Shown in pieces: positions 1-8,489 of a DNA stretch of 46,070 nt; the first letter of the stretch is position 1; every line of letters starts with the position of its first letter. Location of the stretch: positions 1 through 46,070 of the IMG/VR virus record IMGVR_UViG_3300009176_000019; one strand, given 5' to 3'. The DNA comes from a virus. The translations under genes were made by a program, and so were the position numbers. The notes beneath the pieces were generated by a model. It did not search any database, had not been told where the DNA came from, and saw only the letters and a program-made list of their open reading frames with translations.

Positions 1-123
1 TGTCCCCCCAGACTGGATCGACCACGACCACGACGATGGTCACCGTCACTGCGGCAGGTTGCGCTGTGCGGTCTTGCCAGTTCCAGGGATCAGCCTCGGC
101 GACCGCCTTCGTCACCACTGGAA
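1..123. repeat. Direct terminal repeat, left copy
   Basis: The first 123 bases are identical to bases 45948-46070. The repeat lies inside an open reading frame that stays in frame when the ends are joined. This shows a circular or circularly permuted genome assembled with a 123-base overlap. A short overlap of odd length is typical of an assembler k-mer, so it need not be a real packaged terminal redundancy. Confidence 0.95.
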
Positions 124-563
124 TCTCTCTGTCGTCTGCCGCCAACGATTTCCAGGCGACCGACAACACCGGATTTACGGTCACCGGAACGCCGACCGCA
201 TGGCTGGCGACGACGGGCACCGCCGCCGCTGCTCGTGTTCAGATCCTCAGGAACACGATCCGGTGGCTGATGTCTGGTGTTGCGGTGCCTGTCGTCGACT
301 TCACGTCGGGGTCAGGGACGGCCCCCGCCGACTGGGTCATCGCTGACAACTGCCTGTCGAATCTTACGGCTGCCTCCACGGTGGTCATCAAGGGCGTCGC
401 GTCCGCCACCGGACACATCGTCTTCAATTACCTGGAGACCGTCGCCGGTACCGCTGCTGCCGTGGCAATCACCACGCCCGGTGGAATGGTCATGTATCAG
501 AACTTCGTCGCGCAGGGCGGTAAGCAGGCCATCGCCATCACCACGGGTGGCAACTCGTCGTAA
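1..563 (+). CDS. Beta-helix virion protein, C-terminal part (continues from 45527)
   Basis: This is the 3' part of a gene that starts at 45527 and crosses the junction. Joined, it encodes about 327 residues. The fragment is rich in Val, Thr, Ala, Gly and Ser in short alternating strands, as in right-handed parallel beta-helix phage proteins. The N-terminal half carries a block (DRPMVSLADAL followed by DTIYVGPGHAENV) that reappears in the protein at 776-1594, so the two are paralogues. The gene directly follows the major capsid gene, which suggests a capsid decoration or appendage protein. No catalytic motif was seen. Confidence 0.8.
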   Translation, partial: SPQTGSTTTTTMVTVTAAGCAVRSCQFQGSASATAFVTTGISLSSAANDFQATDNTGFTVTGTPTAWLATTGTAAAARVQILRNTIRWLMSGVAVPVVDFTSGSGTAPADWVIADNCLSNLTAASTVVIKGVASATGHIVFNYLETVAGTAAAVAITTPGGMVMYQNFVAQGGKQAIAITTGGNSS

Positions 564-572
564 CGGGGCGTC

Positions 573-764
573 ATGCAGCACTTCAAGGTCGAATACCAAG
601 ACGGCTCGTCTCTCGGGTCGAACTACCCGCATACGCCTACCGACTTCGACGCGTCTCTCCAGGTCTACCTGGAAGATATGCTGTCGCAGGGGTACACGTT
701 CGCGAATGTCCTTCCTAACGGCAACCAGGCCGGTCACTTCATCTTCACGGTGACGGCGAAGTAA
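573..764 (+). CDS. Small hypothetical virion-region protein (63 aa)
   Basis: A 63-residue acidic and aromatic protein with no family recognised. It sits between two paralogous beta-helix genes, 9 bases after the first, with an AAGGAG ribosome site for the following gene just behind it. The compact mix of aromatic and polar residues suggests a small folded domain. Function unknown; position suggests a minor virion or assembly protein. Confidence 0.65.
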   Translation: MQHFKVEYQDGSSLGSNYPHTPTDFDASLQVYLEDMLSQGYTFANVLPNGNQAGHFIFTVTAK

Positions 765-775
765 GGAGATGGGGC

Positions 776-1594
776 GTGGCTTCGCCCAACCTCTACACCA
801 ACGGCTTCGGAGGCGCGTCAGGGTCAACCCTGGCAACCTCCAAGCCTACGTACGCCCTCAACGGCGGACACGTCTGGTACGTGCTCAGCACGACGGGGGC
901 GAACGCTGCCAGCCCAGCGGGACAGGACCGCGCCAAGCCGCTGGCAACGGCCGCTCAGGCCGTCACGAACGCCTCGGCAGGTGACACCATCGTGTTCCTG
1001 TCGGGGCATACCGAGAACCTGGCAGCCGCAATCGCCGCGTCGAAGCTGGGGCTGAAGTTCGTCTCTGAGGGCACCGGGGCGAATGCGGCCCGCTTCACCT
1101 GCGCGTCTACCGGCGGGTGCTTCAACATCACGGCTGGCACGGTTCTTTCGGGGCTGTACTTCCCGGCCTCGACGACGGCGGCGACTAACGCGCGGGTTGA
1201 CGTGGCAACCGCCGCGCCGTGTGACATCGAGAATTGTTACTTCGAGATGGGCGCCAGCGACACGACTGCTGCCATCCGCTGGGGATCGGTCGCATCGTCC
1301 GTTGGTCTCGACATCACCGGATGCACGTTCATCGCCACGGCTGCCACTCAGGCTGCCATCGGCATCAGCGTGGTAACGAACGCGGCTTCTGGACTGCGGC
1401 TTGCCGACATCACTCTCGACGGCGGCACGGTCGGGTTCTCTGACTTCGTCATTAAGCTGGCAGTGGCCGTCACGAACATCGACGCGCGCAACGTGCACCA
1501 GCTGAATAACTCGCACGTCAGCCTGGCGGCCGGGTGCACCGGCTCGTGGATCCCTGGGACAGTTTCCGGCGGGAGTCGTCTCGAACAAGCGTAG
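776..1594 (+). CDS. Beta-helix virion protein, paralogue of the junction-spanning gene
   Basis: A 272-residue protein with GTG start, chosen because AAGGAG lies 8 bases upstream at 763-768. Residues about 50-85 (DRAKPLATAAQ then DTIVFLSGHTENL) match the block in the gene at 45527, followed by repeated short beta strands with Asn, Cys and Gly turns typical of a parallel beta-helix. Probably a surface appendage or decoration protein. Two adjacent paralogues suggest a tandem duplication. No enzyme motif was seen, so it could equally be structural or glycan binding. Confidence 0.75.
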   Translation: MASPNLYTNGFGGASGSTLATSKPTYALNGGHVWYVLSTTGANAASPAGQDRAKPLATAAQAVTNASAGDTIVFLSGHTENLAAAIAASKLGLKFVSEGTGANAARFTCASTGGCFNITAGTVLSGLYFPASTTAATNARVDVATAAPCDIENCYFEMGASDTTAAIRWGSVASSVGLDITGCTFIATAATQAAIGISVVTNAASGLRLADITLDGGTVGFSDFVIKLAVAVTNIDARNVHQLNNSHVSLAAGCTGSWIPGTVSGGSRLEQA

Positions 1595-1597
1595 AAT
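1592..1597 (+). promoter_or_regulatory. -10-like element TAGAAT just before the HNH gene
   Basis: TAGAAT ends 6 bases before the ATG of the HNH gene and overlaps the stop codon of the previous gene. The same hexamer lies 8 bases before the minus-strand gene at 16833. No good -35 is visible at 16-19 bases, so it may be chance. If real, it would give the HNH gene its own leaderless transcript, as expected for a mobile gene inserted into a virion operon. Confidence 0.3.
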
Positions 1598-1603
1598 ACG
1601 GCC

Positions 1604-2047
1604 ATGGCTAAGAAGTATCTCTATCCATGCGCTGGCTGTGGGAAGGGGACGAAGAACGGCCTCAGGTCTCTGTGCATCGACTGCTGGCGCGCATACAACA
1701 CGATAGAGGCGAAGTTCTGGCGCAAGGTCGCCAAGTCCGATGGCTGCTGGATATGGACTGGCGCCAAGTATTCGAACGGTTACGGTCACCTGTGCGAGCG
1801 CGGCAGGAATTACCTTGCCCATAGGCTGGCATGGGAACTCGTCACAGGATCAGCTCCGCCTGCCGACAAGCTGCTGTGCCACACGTGCGACGTTCGCCAG
1901 TGCGTGAACCCCGCGCATCTTTTCGTCGGGACCTACAAGGACAACGCAGAGGACTGCAAGCGCAAGGGGCGGAATAACTCCGGCGACAGGAACGGGATGT
2001 GCGCTCGTCGCAGGGCAGAGAGGGCGCGTGTACACGAGGCCAATTAA
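1604..2047 (+). CDS. HNH endonuclease, probable homing endonuclease
   Basis: A 147-residue protein. Residues 9-27 hold two CxxC pairs forming a zinc ribbon. Residues 88-110 carry the HNH_3-type core: CHTCD, then CVNPAHLFVGT, with the catalytic His near 93, Asn102 and His105. This family makes sequence-specific nicks or breaks and often spreads free-standing genes between phages. It sits among virion genes with no assembly role and overlaps the next gene by 20 bases, as expected for an inserted homing gene. The AT-richer -10-like sequence before it may drive it separately. Confidence 0.85.
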   Translation: MAKKYLYPCAGCGKGTKNGLRSLCIDCWRAYNTIEAKFWRKVAKSDGCWIWTGAKYSNGYGHLCERGRNYLAHRLAWELVTGSAPPADKLLCHTCDVRQCVNPAHLFVGTYKDNAEDCKRKGRNNSGDRNGMCARRRAERARVHEAN

Positions 2048-3737
2048 ATTCGAGCCCGGCACGTTCCTTCGCTATTGCGAAATTTGCGGCATCCGCTTCC
2101 GCGCGAACGAGCTGGTACGGTCTACGGACGGCAAGTTTCGCTGTCTGCGGTACTGCGTCGAAGAGACCCAGCTGGACCGCGACCGTGCGTCAGCTGCTGC
2201 CAGTCGCCGCCGGGAAGCGCCCCCGCCTCCGTTCGGCGCACCGTACCTGTTCAAGGACATCTATTCGATCGAGGGCGTCCTGTTCGACTTCCTTGCGAAC
2301 AACAGGTACAGGGACACGTCGGGGCCGTCGGCTGGTTCTGGAGGTGTGAGATTCGGGGCGCCCCCAGAAATCACGTTCCGAAATCTAGGCCTCGCACCTG
2401 CGTTTAGCACGACGGTAAACTCTTTTACGTGTGCCGGCGAGGCGATGAGGTACCTGTACGGGCTGATCGTCGAGAACAAGCGGCCGTCGTCATGGATAGT
2501 GCGCTCCAAGGCGAAGTTGCGAGAACTTGCCGACTATCTCATCGCCGCTCAGGTTGGATTCGGGACACTCCCCGCCGAAACGAAGGCGAACTCTATTCGC
2601 TACGGGATGCTGTTCTCTGCGAACAATCCTACGACAAACGAGGCCGGGGCCTGCGGGCTCGGCCTTATGTATGCCTACCTCCTGTTCGGAGACGTAAAAT
2701 ACCTGACCAGTGCCCGAGCCGTAGCGGACTGGCTTACCAACATGCAGCAGGGCGGCCTGCTCACTTCGGCGTTTTCTTCTACCGACTCGACAGGCGCGAA
2801 CCGAATAAACTACGGCACATGGACTAGAGCGTGCGACAGGACGACGAACCTGAATTACGACCACGTCTATCGCCACGATTCCCTGGTGTGTCTGGAGTTC
2901 CTTAAGCTGCTCTATGCCACCGTCGGCGACGAGCTGCACGGGGCGGATTCGACGCTGTCCGGCGTGTTCACCCAGGCGCCGCAGCAACTTCTATCGACGT
3001 CTATTGCATCGGCGCGAGCGTTCTGGTCAGTCGGATGCTTCGACGCCGTGACGGGTTCAGCCATCAACGGCCTGTCGACGACGACACCGCGCGAGCTGTT
3101 CAACAGTTTCCCGACTACGAAAACTGGGTTCTCCAACGGGACCGGGTCCTGGGAATACCAGGATGGACCAAGCGCCAGCGGGACGCTCATTACCGCTGCG
3201 AACTACGCGATAGCGCTGCGAGCGCTATACGCTTACGAGGGCTATTCGTCGCAGGTCTCGAGCGTCTGGACTTGGCTCATGGGTTTTACGAGCAACCCGG
3301 CGTTCCAGCCGACGACGACCAGCATCGGGCAGGACGCTCCGACCGTTCTATCTCTCTCTGGGACCTACAAGCCGAAGTTGTGCCTATCGACGACGCTGCA
3401 AGTCCGCGCGACTGGTACACTTGCAACCGTGGCAATGAACGGGTCGAGTCAGTACGACTGGCAGTGCGTCGGACTCCTGGCGCCGATTCAGGGTGTCCAG
3501 GACCCTGGCTCGCTCGACACTGCGAAGGACTACATGTCCAATGGAACGAGCCGGCCTGAGGACTACGACCAGGGCACGAACGTCACAAACTATCTCATGT
3601 GCCAGGGTCTTTCCGGACTGTCCGGGCAAATCGCAGCGTCGCCGACCGCCGTTGTCGACTGGCGCGCCGATCTGGCCGCCAAGGCCGGCCAAGCCTTCCG
3701 CTACGGCAATGTCGTAACCCCAACCGTGCAGGTCTGA
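2028..3737 (+). CDS. Large virion-region protein with N-terminal zinc ribbon (569 aa)
   Basis: Unrecognised. The GTG start has a GAGAGGG ribosome site upstream and overlaps the HNH gene by 20 bases; a later start would lose the Cys cluster. Cys17, Cys20, Cys39 and Cys43 form a likely zinc ribbon, followed by a Pro-rich linker near residues 65-70. The remaining roughly 490 residues are aromatic and helix-prone with repeated Leu/Tyr/Trp helices, resembling an alpha/alpha toroid as in some glycan-active enzymes, but no catalytic motif was identified. Its place between capsid and tail genes suggests a structural or glycan-interacting protein. Confidence 0.7.
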   Translation: MYTRPIKFEPGTFLRYCEICGIRFRANELVRSTDGKFRCLRYCVEETQLDRDRASAAASRRREAPPPPFGAPYLFKDIYSIEGVLFDFLANNRYRDTSGPSAGSGGVRFGAPPEITFRNLGLAPAFSTTVNSFTCAGEAMRYLYGLIVENKRPSSWIVRSKAKLRELADYLIAAQVGFGTLPAETKANSIRYGMLFSANNPTTNEAGACGLGLMYAYLLFGDVKYLTSARAVADWLTNMQQGGLLTSAFSSTDSTGANRINYGTWTRACDRTTNLNYDHVYRHDSLVCLEFLKLLYATVGDELHGADSTLSGVFTQAPQQLLSTSIASARAFWSVGCFDAVTGSAINGLSTTTPRELFNSFPTTKTGFSNGTGSWEYQDGPSASGTLITAANYAIALRALYAYEGYSSQVSSVWTWLMGFTSNPAFQPTTTSIGQDAPTVLSLSGTYKPKLCLSTTLQVRATGTLATVAMNGSSQYDWQCVGLLAPIQGVQDPGSLDTAKDYMSNGTSRPEDYDQGTNVTNYLMCQGLSGLSGQIAASPTAVVDWRADLAAKAGQAFRYGNVVTPTVQV

Positions 3738-3739
3738 CC

Positions 3740-4681
3740 ATGGCGCAACCGCAGGGATACAACCAGTTCAGCAACTACAACATGGTCCCCGGACAGGGCG
3801 GTCAACAGGGCCAGGGCTTCGGTCCGCAGCGTCAGCGGTCGTCAAGCGACCTGAACCAAACGCCACCAACTGGCGATCCGGGCCGCCCGCAAAGCCAGTA
3901 CCCGTCCGGGACGTTTCAGCAGGGCCAGCAGTCGTACCCGTGGCAGCAGATGATGCAGCGGAACCAGTCGCAGTCCACGGCTCCTCAGTCGGCACCGCAG
4001 CAAGCCGGCGCTGCCGGTCAGACTGCTCCGGATACGCAGCAGCAGACATACGCGCCACAGACTCAGCGGCCGCCGCAGATGCCGGCGATGCAACAGCAGC
4101 CTTCCGGGCACATGGAGATGGGCGACTACAATGCACCTGGCGCGTGGTCCAACGGCTACAACCCGCACATGGTCTACGACCAGCCTGCGGCCATGGCCAT
4201 GCCTCAGCGCCCTGCGCAGTCGCAGTATCCTGCCGGCACCTTCCAGGGCGGACCAGTTACATCGCCGGCGATGCCTAGGACGCCAACGCCTGCGCCTGCT
4301 GCATCGCCAGCGGCCCCCGCGCTAACCAATGGCATCCCGACGTGGATGCTGGGACAGGCCGCCAGTGCTGCCGCTGCGCCACAGGGACCCGATCCGATGT
4401 CTGGCGAGGGCTGGAAGAACGGCATGAGCCCGCAGGCGTTCCAGGCGCAGAACCAGTACTACGGGCAGACCGGGTACTACGGCGACCTCGGACAGGTTCA
4501 GGCGCAGATGGCAGGAGGCGCTCAGTCGGCCGGCATCCCTCAGGGTGTGCTCGGACCTGACTCATACACGCAGAATACCGCGAACTCCTACGCGGCCAAG
4601 TGGCAGCCTGCCGCGACTCCGCAGCAGCTCGTCTCGCAAGACCTGTCGAACTGGGAAGCCAACCGATGGAACCCTAGGTAA
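3740..4681 (+). CDS. Gln/Pro/Gly-rich disordered virion protein (313 aa)
   Basis: Begins at the ATG two bases after the upstream stop; an in-frame upstream extension is only antisense-like sequence inside the previous gene. Composition is dominated by Gln, Pro, Gly, Ala, Met and Tyr, with recurring SQYPxGTFQ-like segments near residues 53-58 and 155-160, so most of it is probably disordered. The stop overlaps the next start as TAATG, giving translational coupling to the gp4-like joining protein. Likely a minor head-tail or internal virion protein; no family recognised. Confidence 0.7.
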   Translation: MAQPQGYNQFSNYNMVPGQGGQQGQGFGPQRQRSSSDLNQTPPTGDPGRPQSQYPSGTFQQGQQSYPWQQMMQRNQSQSTAPQSAPQQAGAAGQTAPDTQQQTYAPQTQRPPQMPAMQQQPSGHMEMGDYNAPGAWSNGYNPHMVYDQPAAMAMPQRPAQSQYPAGTFQGGPVTSPAMPRTPTPAPAASPAAPALTNGIPTWMLGQAASAAAAPQGPDPMSGEGWKNGMSPQAFQAQNQYYGQTGYYGDLGQVQAQMAGGAQSAGIPQGVLGPDSYTQNTANSYAAKWQPAATPQQLVSQDLSNWEANRWNPR

Positions 4682-5430
4682 TGGCCGTTCCAGCGACGTC
4701 GACATACAACCCGAACCGGGCTCGCATCGTTCAGCTCGCCTTGACGAACGTCGGGGCTATCGGCCCTGGCGCGGTCAATCCTGCACAGGATGCCGCTCAG
4801 CTCGTGGCGCACGCCAACGATGTGCTGAACATCCTGGTCAAGTCGATGGACGCAGACGGGATCATGCAGTGGCGCTCGGGGCCGCGCACGTTCACGACGG
4901 TCGCCGGACAGGTCGCTTACACGCTCCCCGAGGACGTCTACGACATTGACCAGCCGGGGAGGTACACCATCTCGGGATACACAACCGGCACACAGGTCCA
5001 GCCGATGAGCCAGGACATGTGGATGACGCTCGGAGACCGCACGCTGACGGGAATCCCGATTCAGTACTACCTGCTCAAGAATCTCAACGCGAATGGCCTC
5101 GAGCAGAACACGTTGTACTTCTACCCCATCCCACAGAACACTGGCGACTCGTTCGAGTACAACGCCGTGACGAAGGCCCGCGACCAGAGCACCGACGCGG
5201 ATACGATGGACGTCCCGCAGCTATGGGTGCGGTGCCTCGTGTATGGGCTGTCCGCTGACCTGGCTCCTGGGTACGGGTTGGACATGAACCGCGTGCAGTA
5301 CTTCCAGAAGCTCTTCGAAGACGAGCGGCAGCGGTGCTTGGAGCAGGACGTGCTGCATGCTGACATTCAGGTGGCCCCCTGGGGAAGCTACTACGGCGGC
5401 GGCGTAGGCCGCACCGGAAACTACCGATAG
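4681..5430 (+). CDS. Head-to-tail joining protein, P22 gp4-like
   Basis: A 249-residue protein. The N-terminus (NRARIVQLALTNVGAIGPG, then a helix with LNILVKSMDADG) followed by a beta-rich middle and a helical C-terminus matches the adaptor or tail-accessory family of P22 gp4 and T7 gp11. Such proteins form a dodecameric ring under the portal. The context agrees: a tailspike follows, then a gp10-like hub protein. Translation is coupled to the previous gene by a 1-base overlap. Confidence 0.75.
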   Translation: MAVPATSTYNPNRARIVQLALTNVGAIGPGAVNPAQDAAQLVAHANDVLNILVKSMDADGIMQWRSGPRTFTTVAGQVAYTLPEDVYDIDQPGRYTISGYTTGTQVQPMSQDMWMTLGDRTLTGIPIQYYLLKNLNANGLEQNTLYFYPIPQNTGDSFEYNAVTKARDQSTDADTMDVPQLWVRCLVYGLSADLAPGYGLDMNRVQYFQKLFEDERQRCLEQDVLHADIQVAPWGSYYGGGVGRTGNYR

Positions 5431-5439
5431 GAGCATGAG

Positions 5440-6900
5440 ATGGCAGCTGGCGCGCGACTGATTGACTCAATGTACCTGTCAGGGGCGGGCAGCGCAGCCG
5501 CATCTGGCACCGTTAACTTCTACGGCGTCGGGACGCTCGTGCCGGCCATCGTGTACGCCGACGACACGCTGTCGACTCCGCTCACGCAGCCCATTACGCT
5601 CGACGCAAGCGGAAAGCTACCGTCCCCCGTCTACACCGCGACGCCGCTGCGCATGATAGTGAAGTCGTCTGGCGGGACGACGCTGTACGACGTCGCGCGG
5701 CTCGACGGCGACAGGGCCGAACTCGTGGGCGTGTCGAACGCTGCGTGGACCGCGACCGACCTGAACAGCGTCTTGACGGCGGTGCAGTCTAGTCTTGGCG
5801 GCACTGACGCGCGGTTCCTCGCGGCCTCGGCCGGCGCAGTCGCCAGGAACGTACAGGCGAAGTTCTCCGAGGTGCAGCTTTCGGTAAAGGACTTCGGCGC
5901 CGTCGGTAACGGCATCGCCGATGACACGGTTGCTATCCAGGCCACGATCACCTCCGTCAGGACCGCGGGCGGCGGGACGGTGTACATCCCTCCTGGTACC
6001 TACAAGATCACGTCTACGCTGACGCTCAGCACGAACAGCGTCATCATCGCGGGCGCCGGGATCGGGACGTCCATCATCAGCAACGCCGGTACAGGCGCGG
6101 TAATCACGCTGTCCAACGGGACATACCGGGCGGCCATCAGGGACCTGCAAATCTCCGGTGGCTCTTCTGCTGGGTCTGCCATTTCTGTCGCCGGTGGGAC
6201 AGCTACGTACCTTGAGAGGATCTATATCGACGGCATCGCCAAGGCGGTTTCGGGAGCAGGCGGCACGATCTACATGTATTCGTCGACGCTCATCGGCACG
6301 ACGACTGCCGTTGACACCACGGGCCCAGTCTATGCCATGGCGACGTCATTCACCGGCGCTAGTACGTACGGGCTCACCGTGGTCGGAAGCGTCCAGGTGT
6401 ATCTAACCGGCTGCACGCTTGGCGGCCCGACGGCGGGACTGAACATCGGAGCCGGCGCATCGCTTACGGCGGCTGGATGCGTGTCCGGATTCGGTAGCCC
6501 TGGTCTCAACATCGCCGTCGGTGCGGGCGAGGTACTAAGCGGCGGCTGCGACTGGGGAACCGTCACGGACGGCCGAACTGGCGCCCCGGTGAACTACGTG
6601 TTCGCTGGCGCCAACAACATGACGCCGCTCCCGAATCAGGCCGACGTAATCCGCGTCGAGCAGCAGACGGGCGGCGTCGTGACGACCATCAACAACATCT
6701 CGACGATGTACATGGGCAAGGAGTTCACGCTTGTCTGCACGAACACGTCGGGCGGCGCGTCGAACTTCACCTTCGGGGCCGCCTACGTGCTGTCTGCTGC
6801 GGTCGCACCTGCGGCGGCCAATCGTGTAGCGCTCAAGCTGTACTACGACCCGAGGACGTCAAAAGTGTACGAGGTTGGACGAGCGGCGACAGCGAACTAG
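5440..6900 (+). CDS. Tailspike with pectate-lyase-type beta-helix
   Basis: A 486-residue protein with TAGGAG 6 bases before its ATG. Residues 1-95 form a head-binding style domain (ARLIDSMYLSGAGSAA, FYGVGTL and a YDVARLDGD end), typical of podovirus tailspike N-termini. Residues 149-163 (VKDFGAVGNGIADDT) are the signature that opens pectate-lyase-3 beta-helix domains, followed by about 300 residues of Gly/Thr/Ser-rich strands. It should bind and probably cleave or deacetylate a host surface polysaccharide. Catalytic residues cannot be fixed from sequence alone. Confidence 0.85.
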   Translation: MAAGARLIDSMYLSGAGSAAASGTVNFYGVGTLVPAIVYADDTLSTPLTQPITLDASGKLPSPVYTATPLRMIVKSSGGTTLYDVARLDGDRAELVGVSNAAWTATDLNSVLTAVQSSLGGTDARFLAASAGAVARNVQAKFSEVQLSVKDFGAVGNGIADDTVAIQATITSVRTAGGGTVYIPPGTYKITSTLTLSTNSVIIAGAGIGTSIISNAGTGAVITLSNGTYRAAIRDLQISGGSSAGSAISVAGGTATYLERIYIDGIAKAVSGAGGTIYMYSSTLIGTTTAVDTTGPVYAMATSFTGASTYGLTVVGSVQVYLTGCTLGGPTAGLNIGAGASLTAAGCVSGFGSPGLNIAVGAGEVLSGGCDWGTVTDGRTGAPVNYVFAGANNMTPLPNQADVIRVEQQTGGVVTTINNISTMYMGKEFTLVCTNTSGGASNFTFGAAYVLSAAVAPAAANRVALKLYYDPRTSKVYEVGRAATAN

Positions 6901-6930
6901 CTCTGTGGTAGCCTAGTAAGGCAACGAGCC

Positions 6931-6959
6931 CGAGCCGTGGGGTAGCCGCCCCGGCCTCG
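6931..6959 (+). other. Possible RNA hairpin before the gp10-like gene
   Basis: The 80-base gap between tailspike and hub genes contains a stem: 6931-6936 pairs with 6953-6959 (one bulge) and GGGG at 6939-6942 pairs with CCCC at 6949-6952, leaving a 6-base loop. No U-run follows, so it is not a typical terminator. It could be a processing or translation-control site. There is no obvious ribosome site before the GTG at 6981. Confidence 0.35.
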
Positions 6960-6980
6960 TGATCTGGCGACGGGTCACGC

Positions 6981-8489
6981 GTGCCAACAGGCGTCATCGA
7001 CATCTCAAACGGGCAGGTCGCATCAGCCGAGGACACTCCCGGCCGTGCTCGCACGGTGACGAACTTCCTTCCCGATGTGCTCGGGAATAACGTGGTTCGC
7101 CCTGGCATCTCCAACGCCACGTTCGACCCGACGAACAGCCGGGTCGCGTCCGGCACGAATGCCGACGTCATCGGCGCGTACGTCTGGACGAACCCAGTCG
7201 ACCGCACGGACTACCTGATTTACGTCCGCCGCGACCGTACCATCTGGGCGAAGAATCTCCTGACGCTGGTCAAGACGGCTCTCTCGAGCGCGGTCATCAC
7301 GACTCAGCTCGACGGCAACGCTGGGCGGGTTACCTTCGCCGAAGATTCTGGCCGCCTCATCCTGGCCGGCGGCGGACAGCTTCAGACGTGGGCGGGCGTC
7401 ATCGGCGTACTGTCGTCTCGGCTCGCGGCGTTCACTCTTGGCGTGAATCAGCCGCCGCTCGGCTGCACGCACGTCGTGAAGCTGGCGAACTACGTCGTTG
7501 CGAACAATCAGTACCCCGGATCGCTGAACCAGTTCATATGGTCGGCCATCGGCGACGGGTCGGACGGCACGTGGCCACCGCTGAACTTCAACACGGCAGA
7601 CGCGCGCCCTGACCCTGTCATCGCCGTCTGGGAGAACCTGCGCGAGCTGTACATCTTCGGCACGCAGACGATCCAGACCTACGGCATCACGGCTGATTCG
7701 GCGCTGCCGTTTCAAGCGTCGGCGTCGGTTGGTCTAGGCACGACGTCGCCATACTCCATCATCCGCCTGGATACTACGTTCGCGCTGCTCGACAACCAGA
7801 AGCGTTTCGTGTCCACCGACGGGCGCGGGTTCGACGTGATGAGCGACGCCATCGCGAAGACGATCCAGGACATCTCGACCGTCTCGGACTGCTGGGGATT
7901 TCGCGCCATCATCGGCCACTGGGATCTGCTCGTGTGGGTCTTCCCGGCGGCGAAGACGGCCTACTACTACGAGCAGAACCAGAAGAAGTGGGGCACGCTG
8001 CGCGGCTGGAACGGCACCGACGACTTCACCGCCATCCGCATCGGGGCGTACGTCTACTGGCCCGGCGGCGGGATGCACATGATCGGTGACTCGCTGTATG
8101 ACAACATCTTCACCTGGGAGCCGTCGGTGACGACGGACGTCTCTCCCGCCGGTACCGCCACGCTGCCCATCGTCGCCGAGCGCATCACCGGCAGAATCAG
8201 CTACGACACCACGAAGCGGAAGCGGCGCAACGGCGTGCGCGTGACGCTTCGTCGCGGGTCGGCAACGCAGGTCGGCTCGTCCATCGAGATCGCCAAGGCC
8301 GACGACGATGGGCCGTGGAGTTCGCCGACGACGCTCGACTTGGGGACGACGGCTGGCGACCTGTCCAGCTCGCGTCCGTGGTACCCGGATGGCGTGTACC
8401 GTCGCGCCCAGTATCGGTTGCGCTACTCCAACGCGGCCGAAAACACGGTGGTAGGCATCGAAGAGGACTACTCGGTGATGGCAAGCTAA
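6981..8489 (+). CDS. Tail hub / DNA stabilization protein, P22 gp10-like
   Basis: A 502-residue beta-rich protein with GTG start. It has the long run of propeller-like strands (ENLRELYIFGTQTIQTYG; LLDNQKRFVSTDGRGFDVMS; YYYEQNQKKWGTLRGW) seen in P22 gp10-type packaged-DNA stabilization proteins, which form the hexameric tube below gp4 to which tailspikes attach. The C-terminal third (about 385-500) is another beta domain. Gene order gp4-like, spike, gp10-like supports the call. It overlaps the next gene by 1 base. Confidence 0.75.
   Translation: MPTGVIDISNGQVASAEDTPGRARTVTNFLPDVLGNNVVRPGISNATFDPTNSRVASGTNADVIGAYVWTNPVDRTDYLIYVRRDRTIWAKNLLTLVKTALSSAVITTQLDGNAGRVTFAEDSGRLILAGGGQLQTWAGVIGVLSSRLAAFTLGVNQPPLGCTHVVKLANYVVANNQYPGSLNQFIWSAIGDGSDGTWPPLNFNTADARPDPVIAVWENLRELYIFGTQTIQTYGITADSALPFQASASVGLGTTSPYSIIRLDTTFALLDNQKRFVSTDGRGFDVMSDAIAKTIQDISTVSDCWGFRAIIGHWDLLVWVFPAAKTAYYYEQNQKKWGTLRGWNGTDDFTAIRIGAYVYWPGGGMHMIGDSLYDNIFTWEPSVTTDVSPAGTATLPIVAERITGRISYDTTKRKRRNGVRVTLRRGSATQVGSSIEIAKADDDGPWSSPTTLDLGTTAGDLSSSRPWYPDGVYRRAQYRLRYSNAAENTVVGIEEDYSVMAS

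Noticed and set aside
824-1822. Minus-strand reading frame (332 codons) opposite beta-helix and HNH genes
   Set aside because: Arg-rich antisense shadow across two real genes with clear motifs.
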